This document shows positions 45,644 to 54,349 of a DNA stretch of 64,000 nt, one piece after another. The DNA comes from Nocardia tenerifensis NBRC 101015. Lineage in GTDB: Bacteria; Actinomycetota; Actinomycetes; Mycobacteriales; Mycobacteriaceae. The stretch is from contig NZ_BAGH01000184.1 in assembly GCF_000308715.1 (NCBI RefSeq), forward strand, positions 45,539 through 109,538, read 5' to 3'. The notes under the pieces were generated by a model that ran no database searches, was not told where the DNA came from, and saw only the letters and a program-made list of their open reading frames with translations. How positions within the stretch are numbered: the first letter of the stretch is position 1; the number at the start of each line of letters is the position of its first letter. The translations under genes were made by a program, and so were the position numbers.

Positions 45644-46419
45644 CCGCGCGTGAGACGATCCGGCCGCTGATCGGCACCACCGGCCGGCGGGTCCGGCTCG
45701 GATTGATCAAGGGATTGGATTCCCGCTACGGCCATCTGTTCGCGGACGCCTTCATGTCCGACTTCTCCGAGCGCATCGCCGGGGCGGGCGGAGTTCCGGT
45801 GAACCTGCCCTACGACGCCGATCCGGAAGCGTTGTGCCACTGGCTATCCGGGGTGATCATCACCGGGGGGCAGGATGTGCATCCGGCGTGCTGGGGTGGT
45901 GATCCGGCGGCGGTCGCGGAGGTGGATCCGCGCGATGATCCGATGGTCCACGATGTCGAACGCGACCGCTTCGAAATCGCGCTGGTGCGTGCCGCTTTGG
46001 ATCAGAACATCCCGGTGCTCGGCGTGTGCCGCGGCCTGCAGATCCTCAATGTCGCGCTGGGTGGCACCTTGATCCCGCATCTGCCGCCGGGCTCGATAGA
46101 GCACCTGTCGATGTCGCCGCCGGTCACCGACGGCGCGGACGATCACAAGGTGCGATTCGAGCCCGGATCGGTCGCGGAACGGATCTTCGGTGCGAGCGCG
46201 GTGACGAATTCTTGGCACCACCAGGCGGTCGACCGCTGCGGCGCCGGCTTGGTCGTCACCGGCCGCACGGCCGACGGCGTAGTGGAGGCGGTCGAACTGC
46301 CGGGCCGGCCGGTGCTCGGTGTCCAGTGGCATCCGGAGTGGATGGAACGGACGGATCCGTCGTTGAACTGGCTGGTCGCCGAGGCGGGCAGGCTCAGCGC
46401 GTGCTCACCCACGACATGA
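45640..46419 (+). CDS. Class-I glutamine-amidotransferase-like hydrolase (peptidase C26, PuuD-like)
   Basis: A 259-aa hydrolase with VIITGGQDVHP, the nucleophile elbow VLGVCRGLQILNVALGG, and the His-Glu pair in VLGVQWHPEWM. PuuD-type enzymes cut gamma-glutamyl bonds after the amine part has been oxidised; in aniline and alkylamine clusters similar genes accompany the GS-like ligase. The GTG start overlaps the ligase stop (GTGA). Its 3' end overlaps the convergent tetR by 26 bp. Confidence 0.88.
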   Translation: MTARETIRPLIGTTGRRVRLGLIKGLDSRYGHLFADAFMSDFSERIAGAGGVPVNLPYDADPEALCHWLSGVIITGGQDVHPACWGGDPAAVAEVDPRDDPMVHDVERDRFEIALVRAALDQNIPVLGVCRGLQILNVALGGTLIPHLPPGSIEHLSMSPPVTDGADDHKVRFEPGSVAERIFGASAVTNSWHHQAVDRCGAGLVVTGRTADGVVEAVELPGRPVLGVQWHPEWMERTDPSLNWLVAEAGRLSACSPTT

Positions 46420-47068
46420 GCGGGCGCGGTGCCTCCTCGGGGGCGGGCCGTGCACTCTGTGCGCTGAGCTCGGACCCGAGATTGACGGCCATCCAGGCGT
46501 CCAATGCGCCCAGGGTGAGCTCCATCTGGCGTCGGGCCGCGGCCTCATCGGTGAACACCAGCCAGTTGAGGGCGAACCCATCCGACAGGGTGGTCACCAG
46601 GTAGATCAGCGCATCGAGGGTGTCCGGCGCGATCGTCTCGCCCGAGGCGGTCGCGGCGGACTCGATGATCGTGCGCATCGTCGTGAACGCCTCGCTGTAG
46701 ACCATCTCGGCCTGCTTGTCCGATTGGCGGCGAGCCCAGCTGATCAATTCGATGATGGCCGCGGCGAGCTCCGGGTTCGCGAGGTACCACTCCATCACCC
46801 CGCTCAGCAACGCCCGCGCACCAGTTCGCACATCGCCGTGAATGTCGTTGCGCGTCAGCACATCCCGGTACTGCGCGGCGACGTGCTCGAAGACGGCGGC
46901 GAACAGCAGTTCTTTTGTGGCGAAGCAGTAGTGCAGAGTCGCGAGCGGGGCGCCGGCCTCTTGCGCGATGCTGCGGGTCGTCGCCCCGTCCACGCCGCGA
47001 GCGGCGATCGTGCGCACCGCGGCGGCCACCAGATCGGCGCGACGTTCGGTGGAGGGGATGCGTGCCAT
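46394..47068 (-). CDS. TetR-family regulator of the amine cluster
   Basis: The 224-aa protein has a TetR HTH at residues 10-55 (VAAAVRTIAARGVDGATTRS, then IAQEAGAPLATLHYCFATKE) and a helical ligand domain. CAGGAGT precedes the ATG. It is divergent from the acyl-CoA ligase fusion; tandem palindromes lie on both sides of the shared promoter region and again at 43.5 kb, so it is the natural candidate to repress both operons and itself. Confidence 0.88.
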   Translation of the reverse strand: MARIPSTERRADLVAAAVRTIAARGVDGATTRSIAQEAGAPLATLHYCFATKELLFAAVFEHVAAQYRDVLTRNDIHGDVRTGARALLSGVMEWYLANPELAAAIIELISWARRQSDKQAEMVYSEAFTTMRTIIESAATASGETIAPDTLDALIYLVTTLSDGFALNWLVFTDEAAARRQMELTLGALDAWMAVNLGSELSAQSARPAPEEAPRPLMSWVSTR

Positions 47069-47091
47069 GCGCTACTCCTGTCCAGTTTTCT

Positions 47092-47117
47092 GATCACTTG
47101 ATCAAGTCAATTCTGAC
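47092..47117. promoter_or_regulatory. Tandem 12-bp operator units near tetR
   Basis: GATCACTTGATC (47092-47103), a perfect palindrome in its ends, is followed at a 13-bp period by a degenerate unit starting AGTCA. It lies 24 bp upstream of the tetR start. Confidence 0.65.
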
Positions 47118-47172
47118 ACTACCAGTCGTCAAGGTGAATTGATGCCGGACAGCCTGCGTTTTTCATCGACTG

Positions 47173-47197
47173 AGTCAAATGACTTGATCAAATGATC
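47173..47197. promoter_or_regulatory. Tandem 12-bp operator units near the ligase fusion
   Basis: AGTCAAATGACT (47173-47184) and GATCAAATGATC (47186-47197) repeat at a 13-bp period upstream of the acyl-CoA ligase/hydratase start. Confidence 0.7.
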
Positions 47198-47282
47198 GTA
47201 TCGGATTATCGTTATGACTGGCATCACAAGCCGGCTCCCGTCTACGAGCCGCTCGCCATCGCAAATCTCCGAAGAGGACCCC

Positions 47283-49685
47283 GTGATCCACGAAGATTCA
47301 GTTCATCCAGATCGGGCCGGCGACATCGCAAGCCTGGCCATGGACCCGCCGATCGACACGCTTGTCGGGCTCCTGGCGCATCAGGCCAGGCATTCCCGGG
47401 ACCGTGAGTTCCTCCGGTTCGAGGAGGGTTCCTGGACCTTCGGTGAGATCGCCGACTGGACCGCGCGTCTGGCGCGGCGGCTGGTCGAGGAGGACGGTGT
47501 CCGTCCGGGCGACCGGGTCGCGATCATGCTGCCCAACGAGGTGCGGTGGCCGGTCGCCTGGCTGTCGATCCTTGCCGCGGGCGCGGTCGCGGTGCCGGTG
47601 AACTCGTCGTATCGGCGCGCCGATCTGGAATTCGTGCTCCGGGATTCCGGTGCGCGGCTGGTGTTCACCGACGCGGCGCACGCCCCGCTCGTCGACGAGG
47701 TGCGCACCGCGAACAGCGATCTGGCCGATGTCCGGGTCATCGACGTCGCCGCGCCCGGGGAGCTCACCCGGTTTCCTGTGGACGCGCCCGCGGCGGAAAT
47801 CACCGGCGGCACGCTCGCGAACCTCCAATACACCTCGGGGACAACCGGATTCCCGAAGGCATGCATGCTGACCCACGACTACTGGGTCAGGCTCGGGTGG
47901 GTTTGCGCCCATGCGGCGGGCCTCGGCTCCGACGATGTGGCGCTCACCTCGCAGCCGTTCTCCTACATGGATCCGCAGTGGAACACCGCGCTGTGCCTGA
48001 CGATCGCCGCGCCGCTGGTGGTGCTGCCCCGGTTCTCGGCCTCGGGATTCATGGCCGACGTGCGCAGGCATCGGGCCACGTTCTGTTATGTGCTCGGGTC
48101 GATGCCGACGCTGCTGTTCAAGCAATCGCCCGATCCCCAGGACCGCGACAACCGGCTGCGCATTGTGCTGTGCTCGGCCATCCCCGCCGCCCTGCATCAG
48201 CAGCTGGAACAGCGCTGGGGTGCGCCGTGGCGAGAGATCTTCGGGATGACCGAAAGCGGTGTCGACCTGGTCAGCCTGCCCGAGGACAGCGCGGATGTCG
48301 GCAGCGGACGGCTGGGCCGCCAGGTACCCACCAAGCAGGTCCGGGTGGTCGACCCGCACGGGATCGACGTCGCCGAGGGGCAATCCGGTGAGCTGATCAC
48401 CTCGGGCCTGCCGATGATGCTCGGTTATTGGAACCGGCCCGGCGATACCGCGCAGGTGCTGCGCGGCGGCTGGCTGCACACCGGCGATGTGGCGGTGCGA
48501 GAGGCGGGCGGCTACCGCCTGGTGGGCCGGCTCAAGGACATGGTCCGGCGCGGCGGGGAGAACATCGCCAGCGCGGAGGTCGAAAGGGCGCTCGAGCGCG
48601 ATCGCGTCGTCGTCGCGGCGGCGGTGCTCGGCGTCCCGGATGAACTGTTCGGCGAGGAGGTCAAGGCCTTCGTGCAACTCGCTCCCGGCGTCGAGGGGTG
48701 CGAGGAGACCGCGCAACGGATCGTCGACGCCGCACGAAAAGAGTTGGCGCGCTTCAAGGTTCCGCGCTACGTGGAATTCGTCGACGACTTTCCGCGCACA
48801 CCGTCGGAGCGGGTGTCGAAGCCGGCACTGCGGGCGCGGGCCGCCGAGCGACCCGGCGTCACCTATGACCTGCAACCGGCACGGCACGGCAGAGGGGGAC
48901 CGGATCTGACCGGCAATCACTTGGACATTCGTATCGACGACGACGTCGCGGTGCTCACGCTGAATCGTCCCGACAAGCTGAACGCGCTGGATATGCGCAC
49001 CCGGCTGCTGCTCGCGCAGACCATCCGCCGTTTCGGCGCGGGCGAGCGAGTTCGCGGGATCGTGCTCACGGGCGCGGGCCGGGCCTTCTCCGCCGGCGAG
49101 GATCTCCAGCAGGTTCCGGCCACCTATTACGAGATCCGGGCGGCGTTCGCGACCTTCCACGACATCACCCGCGCGATTCTCGAGACGAAAGTCCCCGTGA
49201 TCGCGGCCGTCAACGGGATCGCGGTCGGCGGCGCCTCGGAGCTCACCCTGTGCTGCGACGCCCGGATCGGCAGCCCGGCCGCCGAATACTTCCAGCCCGA
49301 AAACCATCGCGGAATCATCATTTCCAACGCCTCGAGCATTCTCCTGCGCCGCCTGGTCCGCAATCACGCGATGCGAATCATCCTGGGCTCGAACCGGATC
49401 GGCGCCGACGAGGCGCTGCGGATCGGCCTGCTCGACGAGATCGTCGCCCCGGAGGCACTGGTGGATCGCGCGGCCGCTGTAGTCCGCGAGTGGAATTCCG
49501 ATCCCCGCATCAGCGCACTGCATCTGGGACTGCTGCGCCCTCGTCCCGAAGACATCGAGGCCGCTTTCGCACGGGAAGACGAAGCGGCCCGCCTGGCCTG
49601 GGAGTCCGGCGCCTTCAGCGAAGGCGTCGAGGGCTTCTGGGCGGCGAAGAACGCGGCGCCGCCGGCGCCCGCACCGAGCAAGTAG
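47283..49685 (+). CDS. Fusion of acyl-CoA ligase and enoyl-CoA hydratase-like domain
   Basis: An 800-aa protein. Residues ~1-520 are an AMP-forming CoA ligase (LQYTSGTTGFPKACMLTH, IFGMTESGVDL, GWLHTGDVAVREAGGYRLVG, GRLKDMVRRGGENIASAEVE). Residues ~535-790 are a crotonase domain (VAVLTLNRPDKLNALDM, AFSAGEDLQQ, AVGGASELTLCCDARIGSP). The crotonase keeps the first catalytic Glu (YFQPENHRG) but the position of the second Glu appears to be Arg (NHAMRIIL). The two steps, activation and hydration/other crotonase chemistry, are thus on one chain. GTG at 47283 after AAGAGGA is preferred; an ATG at 47341 is possible. Confidence 0.88.
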   Translation: MIHEDSVHPDRAGDIASLAMDPPIDTLVGLLAHQARHSRDREFLRFEEGSWTFGEIADWTARLARRLVEEDGVRPGDRVAIMLPNEVRWPVAWLSILAAGAVAVPVNSSYRRADLEFVLRDSGARLVFTDAAHAPLVDEVRTANSDLADVRVIDVAAPGELTRFPVDAPAAEITGGTLANLQYTSGTTGFPKACMLTHDYWVRLGWVCAHAAGLGSDDVALTSQPFSYMDPQWNTALCLTIAAPLVVLPRFSASGFMADVRRHRATFCYVLGSMPTLLFKQSPDPQDRDNRLRIVLCSAIPAALHQQLEQRWGAPWREIFGMTESGVDLVSLPEDSADVGSGRLGRQVPTKQVRVVDPHGIDVAEGQSGELITSGLPMMLGYWNRPGDTAQVLRGGWLHTGDVAVREAGGYRLVGRLKDMVRRGGENIASAEVERALERDRVVVAAAVLGVPDELFGEEVKAFVQLAPGVEGCEETAQRIVDAARKELARFKVPRYVEFVDDFPRTPSERVSKPALRARAAERPGVTYDLQPARHGRGGPDLTGNHLDIRIDDDVAVLTLNRPDKLNALDMRTRLLLAQTIRRFGAGERVRGIVLTGAGRAFSAGEDLQQVPATYYEIRAAFATFHDITRAILETKVPVIAAVNGIAVGGASELTLCCDARIGSPAAEYFQPENHRGIIISNASSILLRRLVRNHAMRIILGSNRIGADEALRIGLLDEIVAPEALVDRAAAVVREWNSDPRISALHLGLLRPRPEDIEAAFAREDEAARLAWESGAFSEGVEGFWAAKNAAPPAPAPSK

Positions 49686-49698
49686 ATCGGAGACGACA

Positions 49699-50793
49699 AT
49701 GATCACCACCGAAGCGGCGCTGCTCACCGCGCTGAACGAACCCCTGGAGTTCACCGAGATCCAGGTGGACGATCCGGAGCCGCACGAAGTCCGTGTCGCG
49801 GTCTCGAATGTCGGCCTGTGCCACAGCGATCTGCACTACATGACCGGCACCGTGCGCGCCGACCTGCCCGTGGTCGTCGGACACGAGCTCGCGGGCGTCG
49901 TGGAATCCGTTGGGTCCGCGGTGACTTCGCTGCGTCCCGGCGATCGAGTGGTCGGCGCGCTGACCCCGTCGTGCGGGCTGTGCCGCAACTGTCAGGTCGG
50001 GCATTCGACCCAGTGTCAGCGTGCCGCGCAGATCCGGCAGCGTCCCCGGCCCGCCTTCCAGTTGCCCGACGGCCGGGTCGTCGAGCGGCTCGGCGATGTC
50101 GGCGCGTTCTCCCGGCACACGCTGATGCGGGAGAACTCGCTGGTGAAGATGCCCGCTGCGGTGGGTCTCGAGGTGGGCTGCCTGCTCTCGTGCTGCATCA
50201 TCACCGGTATCGGCGCGGTATTCCGCGGCGCGCAGGTGCGACCCGGCGCTACGGTCGCCGTAATCGGTTGCGGCGGTGTCGGTTCGGCCATCATCCAGGG
50301 TGCGCGCCTGGCCGGCGCCTCGGCGATCGTCGCCGTGGATCTGGACGAGGCCCGGCTCGCCGCGGCGCGAACCTACGGTGCCACGCACACCGTGCACGGT
50401 GCGTCCGACGTTCCCGCCGAGATCAAGGACCTGCTCGGTGACGGCGTGGATTACGCGTTCGAGGCCGTCGGATCGGCGCGGACCGCGGCCACCGCGCTGT
50501 CGGTGCTGCGCGCCACCGGTACCGCGTGCCTGGTCGGAATCGCACCCGACGGAACCGAATTGACGCTCCCGGCCTCGGATTTCTTCTTCGGTGAGAAGCG
50601 CCTGATCGGCTCTTACATGGGGTCGGGCCAGGCCCATGAGGACATCACCCAGTTCGCCCGCCTGTATCTGCAGGGCAGCCTGCTGCTCGACGAGATGGTC
50701 AGTGACGTCATCCCGTTCCGCGCGCTCGACAAGGGTTTCGAGGCGATGAAGTCCGGCGAGGTGACCCGCATCGTCGCCGACCTCACCGTCTAA
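49699..50793 (+). CDS. Zinc-dependent alcohol dehydrogenase
   Basis: A 364-aa MDR enzyme with GLCHSDLHYMTG (Cys ligand), GHELAGVVE, the structural zinc Cys set in SCGLCRNCQVGHSTQC, and the cofactor motif VIGCGGVGSAII. It is of the NDMA-dependent/class III-like type. In the inferred pathway it would oxidise a hydroxy-acid or primary alcohol to the aldehyde used by the next gene. It starts 13 bp after the fusion gene. Confidence 0.9.
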   Translation: MITTEAALLTALNEPLEFTEIQVDDPEPHEVRVAVSNVGLCHSDLHYMTGTVRADLPVVVGHELAGVVESVGSAVTSLRPGDRVVGALTPSCGLCRNCQVGHSTQCQRAAQIRQRPRPAFQLPDGRVVERLGDVGAFSRHTLMRENSLVKMPAAVGLEVGCLLSCCIITGIGAVFRGAQVRPGATVAVIGCGGVGSAIIQGARLAGASAIVAVDLDEARLAAARTYGATHTVHGASDVPAEIKDLLGDGVDYAFEAVGSARTAATALSVLRATGTACLVGIAPDGTELTLPASDFFFGEKRLIGSYMGSGQAHEDITQFARLYLQGSLLLDEMVSDVIPFRALDKGFEAMKSGEVTRIVADLTV

Positions 50794-50821
50794 TCCCATC
50801 GAACCCCCAAGGAACCTGCAG

Positions 50822-52279
50822 ATGTCGAATCCGCAACTGCCCCAGCCGATCAACTACATCGCCGACGAATGGTCCGAATGCGTGGCCATCCCGGATGCCT
50901 GGAATCTCGACCCCAATACCGGACATCCCGTGCACCGCGCCGTCACCACCCGTCCCGCGGACGTGGAACGCGCCCTACGCCATGCGGAACTGTCCTACGG
51001 CTTCGCACGCTGGGACGACGCGGCGAGCGCGGAACGGGCCGCCGTGCTGGACCGCGCGGCCGACCTCGTCGCGACCCGGATCGAGGACATCGCTCGGACC
51101 GATGCCCTCACCAGCGGTGTCCCGATCGCCAAGACGCGACTGGTCGCGCAATTCCTGTCGCATCGGATCCGTTCCGCCGCAGCGGATCTGCGCACCATCC
51201 CGCGCCACACGGCCCTGCCGGCCGACGGGCGCGACGTGCGGCTGTACAAGGTCCCATGGGGACCGGCGGCCATCCTCACCCCGTGGAACGGCCCGAGCTT
51301 CATCCCCGCCGCGAAGGTGGCCAGTGCGCTGGCCGCCGGGTGCCCCGTCATCCTCAAGCCCTCGGAGCATGCGCCCAGTAGCGCGCAGATCATCGTCGAG
51401 TGCTTCGTCGCGGCCGGATTACCCTCGGGCGCACTGCAACTCGTGCACGGTGCGGGCGATGTGGGTGCCGCGATCACGGGCGATCATCGGGTGCAGATCG
51501 TCTCGTTTACCGGCGGCCCGAACGCCGGTCGCGCCATCGCCCGGGCGGCGGTGGAGGACTTCAAGGTGCTCCAGCTCGAACTCGGCGGCAACAATCCGGC
51601 GCTGGTGCTGGCCGACGCCGATATCGACGTCACCGCCGACGGCCTCCTCGACGGCATGACCAAACTCAACGGCCAGTGGTGTGAGGGACCCGGAAAGGTG
51701 CTGGCGCACAACAGTCTTGTCGAACCGCTGCGTGAGGCACTGCTGGATCGCCTGGCCCGCCTGGAGATCGGCCACTCCCTGGACGAGAACACGCAGCTGG
51801 GCCCCATCTCGAACGCCCCGCACTTCGCCACCCTGCACAACCGCATCGACGCATTGCGCTCCCACGGAGCGATCATCGATCAGCCCGCGAAACTGCCGGA
51901 GCTCGAAGGCTTCTTCCTCTCGCCCACTGTCGCCTCGGGCATCGACCCGGCGGTCGCGACCGCGGAGCTGTTCGGACCGCTCATCACCCTGCACGGCGTC
52001 GAGTCCGACGAAGACGCCCTGCGCGCGGCCAACGCCAACCCCTCCGGCCTGGACGCCTACGTCTTCGGCCGCGACGTGGACCACGCCATCGACATCGGCG
52101 CGCGCATCCGGTCCGGGGAGGTACGCGTGAACGGCGCGAAGATCGCCGATCTCGCCGACGGCTCGGCCCAAAGCTTTTGGGGCACTGCGGGAATCGGCGG
52201 TCACGCCCCCGGCGAATCGGTCCGGGTGTTCTGCGGCGACCGCGTGGTCGGCGTCGATTCCCCCGACCTGCCCCTGTAA
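50822..52279 (+). CDS. Aldehyde dehydrogenase
   Basis: A 485-aa ALDH: ILTPWNGPSFIPAAKVASAL, LQLELGGNNPALV (Glu), LNGQWCEGPGKV (Cys, with an unusual W before it) and TAELFGPLITL. The active-site context differs from the two ALDHs of the lipid island, so it has another substrate. AAGGAACC lies ahead of the ATG. It follows the alcohol dehydrogenase by 28 bp. Confidence 0.9.
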   Translation: MSNPQLPQPINYIADEWSECVAIPDAWNLDPNTGHPVHRAVTTRPADVERALRHAELSYGFARWDDAASAERAAVLDRAADLVATRIEDIARTDALTSGVPIAKTRLVAQFLSHRIRSAAADLRTIPRHTALPADGRDVRLYKVPWGPAAILTPWNGPSFIPAAKVASALAAGCPVILKPSEHAPSSAQIIVECFVAAGLPSGALQLVHGAGDVGAAITGDHRVQIVSFTGGPNAGRAIARAAVEDFKVLQLELGGNNPALVLADADIDVTADGLLDGMTKLNGQWCEGPGKVLAHNSLVEPLREALLDRLARLEIGHSLDENTQLGPISNAPHFATLHNRIDALRSHGAIIDQPAKLPELEGFFLSPTVASGIDPAVATAELFGPLITLHGVESDEDALRAANANPSGLDAYVFGRDVDHAIDIGARIRSGEVRVNGAKIADLADGSAQSFWGTAGIGGHAPGESVRVFCGDRVVGVDSPDLPL

Positions 52280-52307
52280 CCACCACTTCGACGAAAGCGC
52301 ACTCTCC

Positions 52308-53972
52308 ATGAACTCCACTCCCACCGCGGACAACGGGATCGTCGACGTCATCGGCGTCGGCGCCGGATTCTCCGGCCTCTACCTCGCACACCGGCTCACC
52401 ACCGCCGGATGGTCCTTCGCGGGCTTCGAAGCCGGACCCGATGTCGGCGGCACCTGGTTCTGGAACACCTACCCGGGTGCGCGCTGTGACGTCGAGAGCA
52501 TCTACTACTCGTACTCGTTCGACGAAGCGCTCCAACAAGAATGGACCTGGAGTCAGCGCTTCGCGCCGCAGGCCGAGATCCTCGCCTACATCAACCACGT
52601 CGCCGACCGCTTCGACCTGCGCAAGCACTTCACCTTCGGTACCCGCGTGGTCGCCGCCACCTGGAATGCGGCCGAGCGGTTGTGGGAAGTAGGGCTGGAC
52701 AACGGCGAAACCCGCCGCGGCCGTTACCTGATCTCGGGCGCCGGAGGCCTTTCCACCCCAAAGGATTTCGACGTGCCCGGTCTCGGGAACTTCACCGGAC
52801 TCCAGGTCTCCACCAGCAGCTGGAACATCTCGCTCGACGACCTCGCGGACAAGCGGGTCGCCGTAATCGGCACCGGATCGTCCGGGGTGCAGGCCATTCC
52901 ACTGATCGCGCAAGTCGCCGAGCACGTCACGGTTTTCCAGCGCACGCCGAACTATGTGATGCCGGCCCGCAACGCGGAACTGCCCGCGGCGCAGGTCGAA
53001 TCCATCAAGAGCGAGTACCCGGCGATCCGAGAAGAATGCCGGCACTCGCCCGGCGGCATCCCCGACCGCCCCGCCACCGACCGGGCATTGGACGTACCGG
53101 CCGAGGAACGCCGCCGACGCTACGAACGCGCCTACCAGCTCAGCGGATTCAACGGCGTCGGCGCCGAGTTCGCCGACCTGCTCGTCGACGCCGAAGCGAA
53201 CCGGACCGCGTCGGAATTCCTGCACGACAAGATCCGGGAAATCGTTCGGGACCCGGCCACCGCCGAACTCCTGGTGCCCAAATATCACCCGTTCGGCGCC
53301 AAGCGCAGCTGCTTCGGAACCGACTACTACGAGACCTTCAACCGGCCCAACGTCTCGCTGGTGTCGCTACGCGAGGAGCCGATCGAGACGATGACCGCGA
53401 ACGCGATCGTCACCCCGAAGAACACCTACGAGGCCGACGCGCTGGTGCTCGCTATCGGGTTCGACGCCTTCACCGGCCCGCTGTACGGGCTCGGGCTCAC
53501 CGGCGCGTCCGGCCGGAAGCTGCAGGACGTCTGGCAGGACGGTGTCCGCACCTACCTCGGGATCATGACCGCGGACTTCCCCAACTTCTTCATGGTGGCG
53601 GGCCCGCAGAGTCCCGCGCTCGCCAGCAACGTGGTGATGACCATCGAGCAGGCCGTCGACTGGATCGCCGACCTGATGGAGCACGCCCGCGAGCGCGGCG
53701 CCACGGTCGTCGAGGCCACAGCCGAAGGTCAAGACGACTGGGTCGACGTCACCGAAAAGACCGTTGCCGCAACGCTGTACGCAACCACCGAGTCCTGGTA
53801 CCGCGGCTCGAACGTGGCAGGCAAGCCCAGCACCTTCATGGGCTACGTGGGCGGCGTCGGCAAGTACCGCCGGATGTGCACCGAGATCGCCAAGCGCGGC
53901 TACCCCGGCGTCGAAATCGACGGGCAGGCGCAGTGCCGCGCGCTCGGGCCGATCCACGAGGAGATCTCATGA
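52308..53972 (+). CDS. Baeyer-Villiger-type flavin monooxygenase with an altered fingerprint
   Basis: A 554-aa class B flavoprotein. FAD motif GVGAGFSGLYLAHRL, then GPDVGGTWFWNTYPGARCD, and the second Rossmann motif VIGTGSSGVQAIPLIA. The fingerprint FxGxxxHxxxW reads FTGLQVSTSSW, with Ser in place of the usual His. The C-terminal GFDAFTGPLYGLG and PNFFMVAGPQSP segments are as in cyclohexanone-type monooxygenases. It would insert oxygen into a ketone if active as a BVMO. Its stop overlaps the next gene (ATGA). Confidence 0.88.
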   Translation: MNSTPTADNGIVDVIGVGAGFSGLYLAHRLTTAGWSFAGFEAGPDVGGTWFWNTYPGARCDVESIYYSYSFDEALQQEWTWSQRFAPQAEILAYINHVADRFDLRKHFTFGTRVVAATWNAAERLWEVGLDNGETRRGRYLISGAGGLSTPKDFDVPGLGNFTGLQVSTSSWNISLDDLADKRVAVIGTGSSGVQAIPLIAQVAEHVTVFQRTPNYVMPARNAELPAAQVESIKSEYPAIREECRHSPGGIPDRPATDRALDVPAEERRRRYERAYQLSGFNGVGAEFADLLVDAEANRTASEFLHDKIREIVRDPATAELLVPKYHPFGAKRSCFGTDYYETFNRPNVSLVSLREEPIETMTANAIVTPKNTYEADALVLAIGFDAFTGPLYGLGLTGASGRKLQDVWQDGVRTYLGIMTADFPNFFMVAGPQSPALASNVVMTIEQAVDWIADLMEHARERGATVVEATAEGQDDWVDVTEKTVAATLYATTESWYRGSNVAGKPSTFMGYVGGVGKYRRMCTEIAKRGYPGVEIDGQAQCRALGPIHEEIS

Positions 53973-54349
53973 GCACGGCAATCCACCGGCGGTATGTCGC
54001 CTTCTCCGATGCCCACTACGCCGGTAACCTCGTCGACGGCGCGTTCGCCTTGAAACTGTTCGGCGACGTCGGCACCGACCTGTCGATCGCGATCGACGGT
54101 CATGAGGGCCTTTTCGCCGGATATTCCTCAGTCGAATTCCTTGCCCCGGTGCGCGGCGGCGACGTCGTCGAAGCCGAGGCCCGGCTGGTGAAGAAGGGTA
54201 ACCGGAGCCGCACAGTCGATTTCGAGCTCCGTGTGGTCTGCCGCGCGGCCGGGGAGTCCGGCCGTTCTCGAGTCCTGGATTCACCGCTGCTCGCGGTACG
54301 TGCCCGTGGCACCGCGGTGATCCCCCATGAAGAGAAGGGATCGTCATGA
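53969..54349 (+). CDS. Hotdog-fold protein like 3-aminobutyryl-CoA ammonia-lyase (Kal)
   Basis: The 126-aa protein contains SDAHYAGNLVDGAFALKLFG, GHEGLFAGYSSVEFLAPV and RGGDVVEAEARLVKKGNRSR, patterns of the Kal hotdog family that removes ammonia from 3-aminobutyryl-CoA in lysine fermentation. In this cluster it could eliminate ammonia from a beta-aminoacyl-CoA. It overlaps both neighbours by 4 nt, so it is firmly part of the operon. A thioesterase or dehydratase role cannot be excluded. Confidence 0.75.
   Translation: MSTAIHRRYVAFSDAHYAGNLVDGAFALKLFGDVGTDLSIAIDGHEGLFAGYSSVEFLAPVRGGDVVEAEARLVKKGNRSRTVDFELRVVCRAAGESGRSRVLDSPLLAVRARGTAVIPHEEKGSS

Noticed and set aside
47298..49754. Minus-strand 818-codon open frame
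   Set aside because: Antisense to the ligase/crotonase fusion; composition is that of a shadow frame and no motif is present.
52541..54349. Plus-strand 602-codon open frame overlapping the BVMO-type gene
   Set aside because: Arg-rich shadow in another frame; it ends in the true frame of the Kal-like gene, which has its own ATGA-coupled start.
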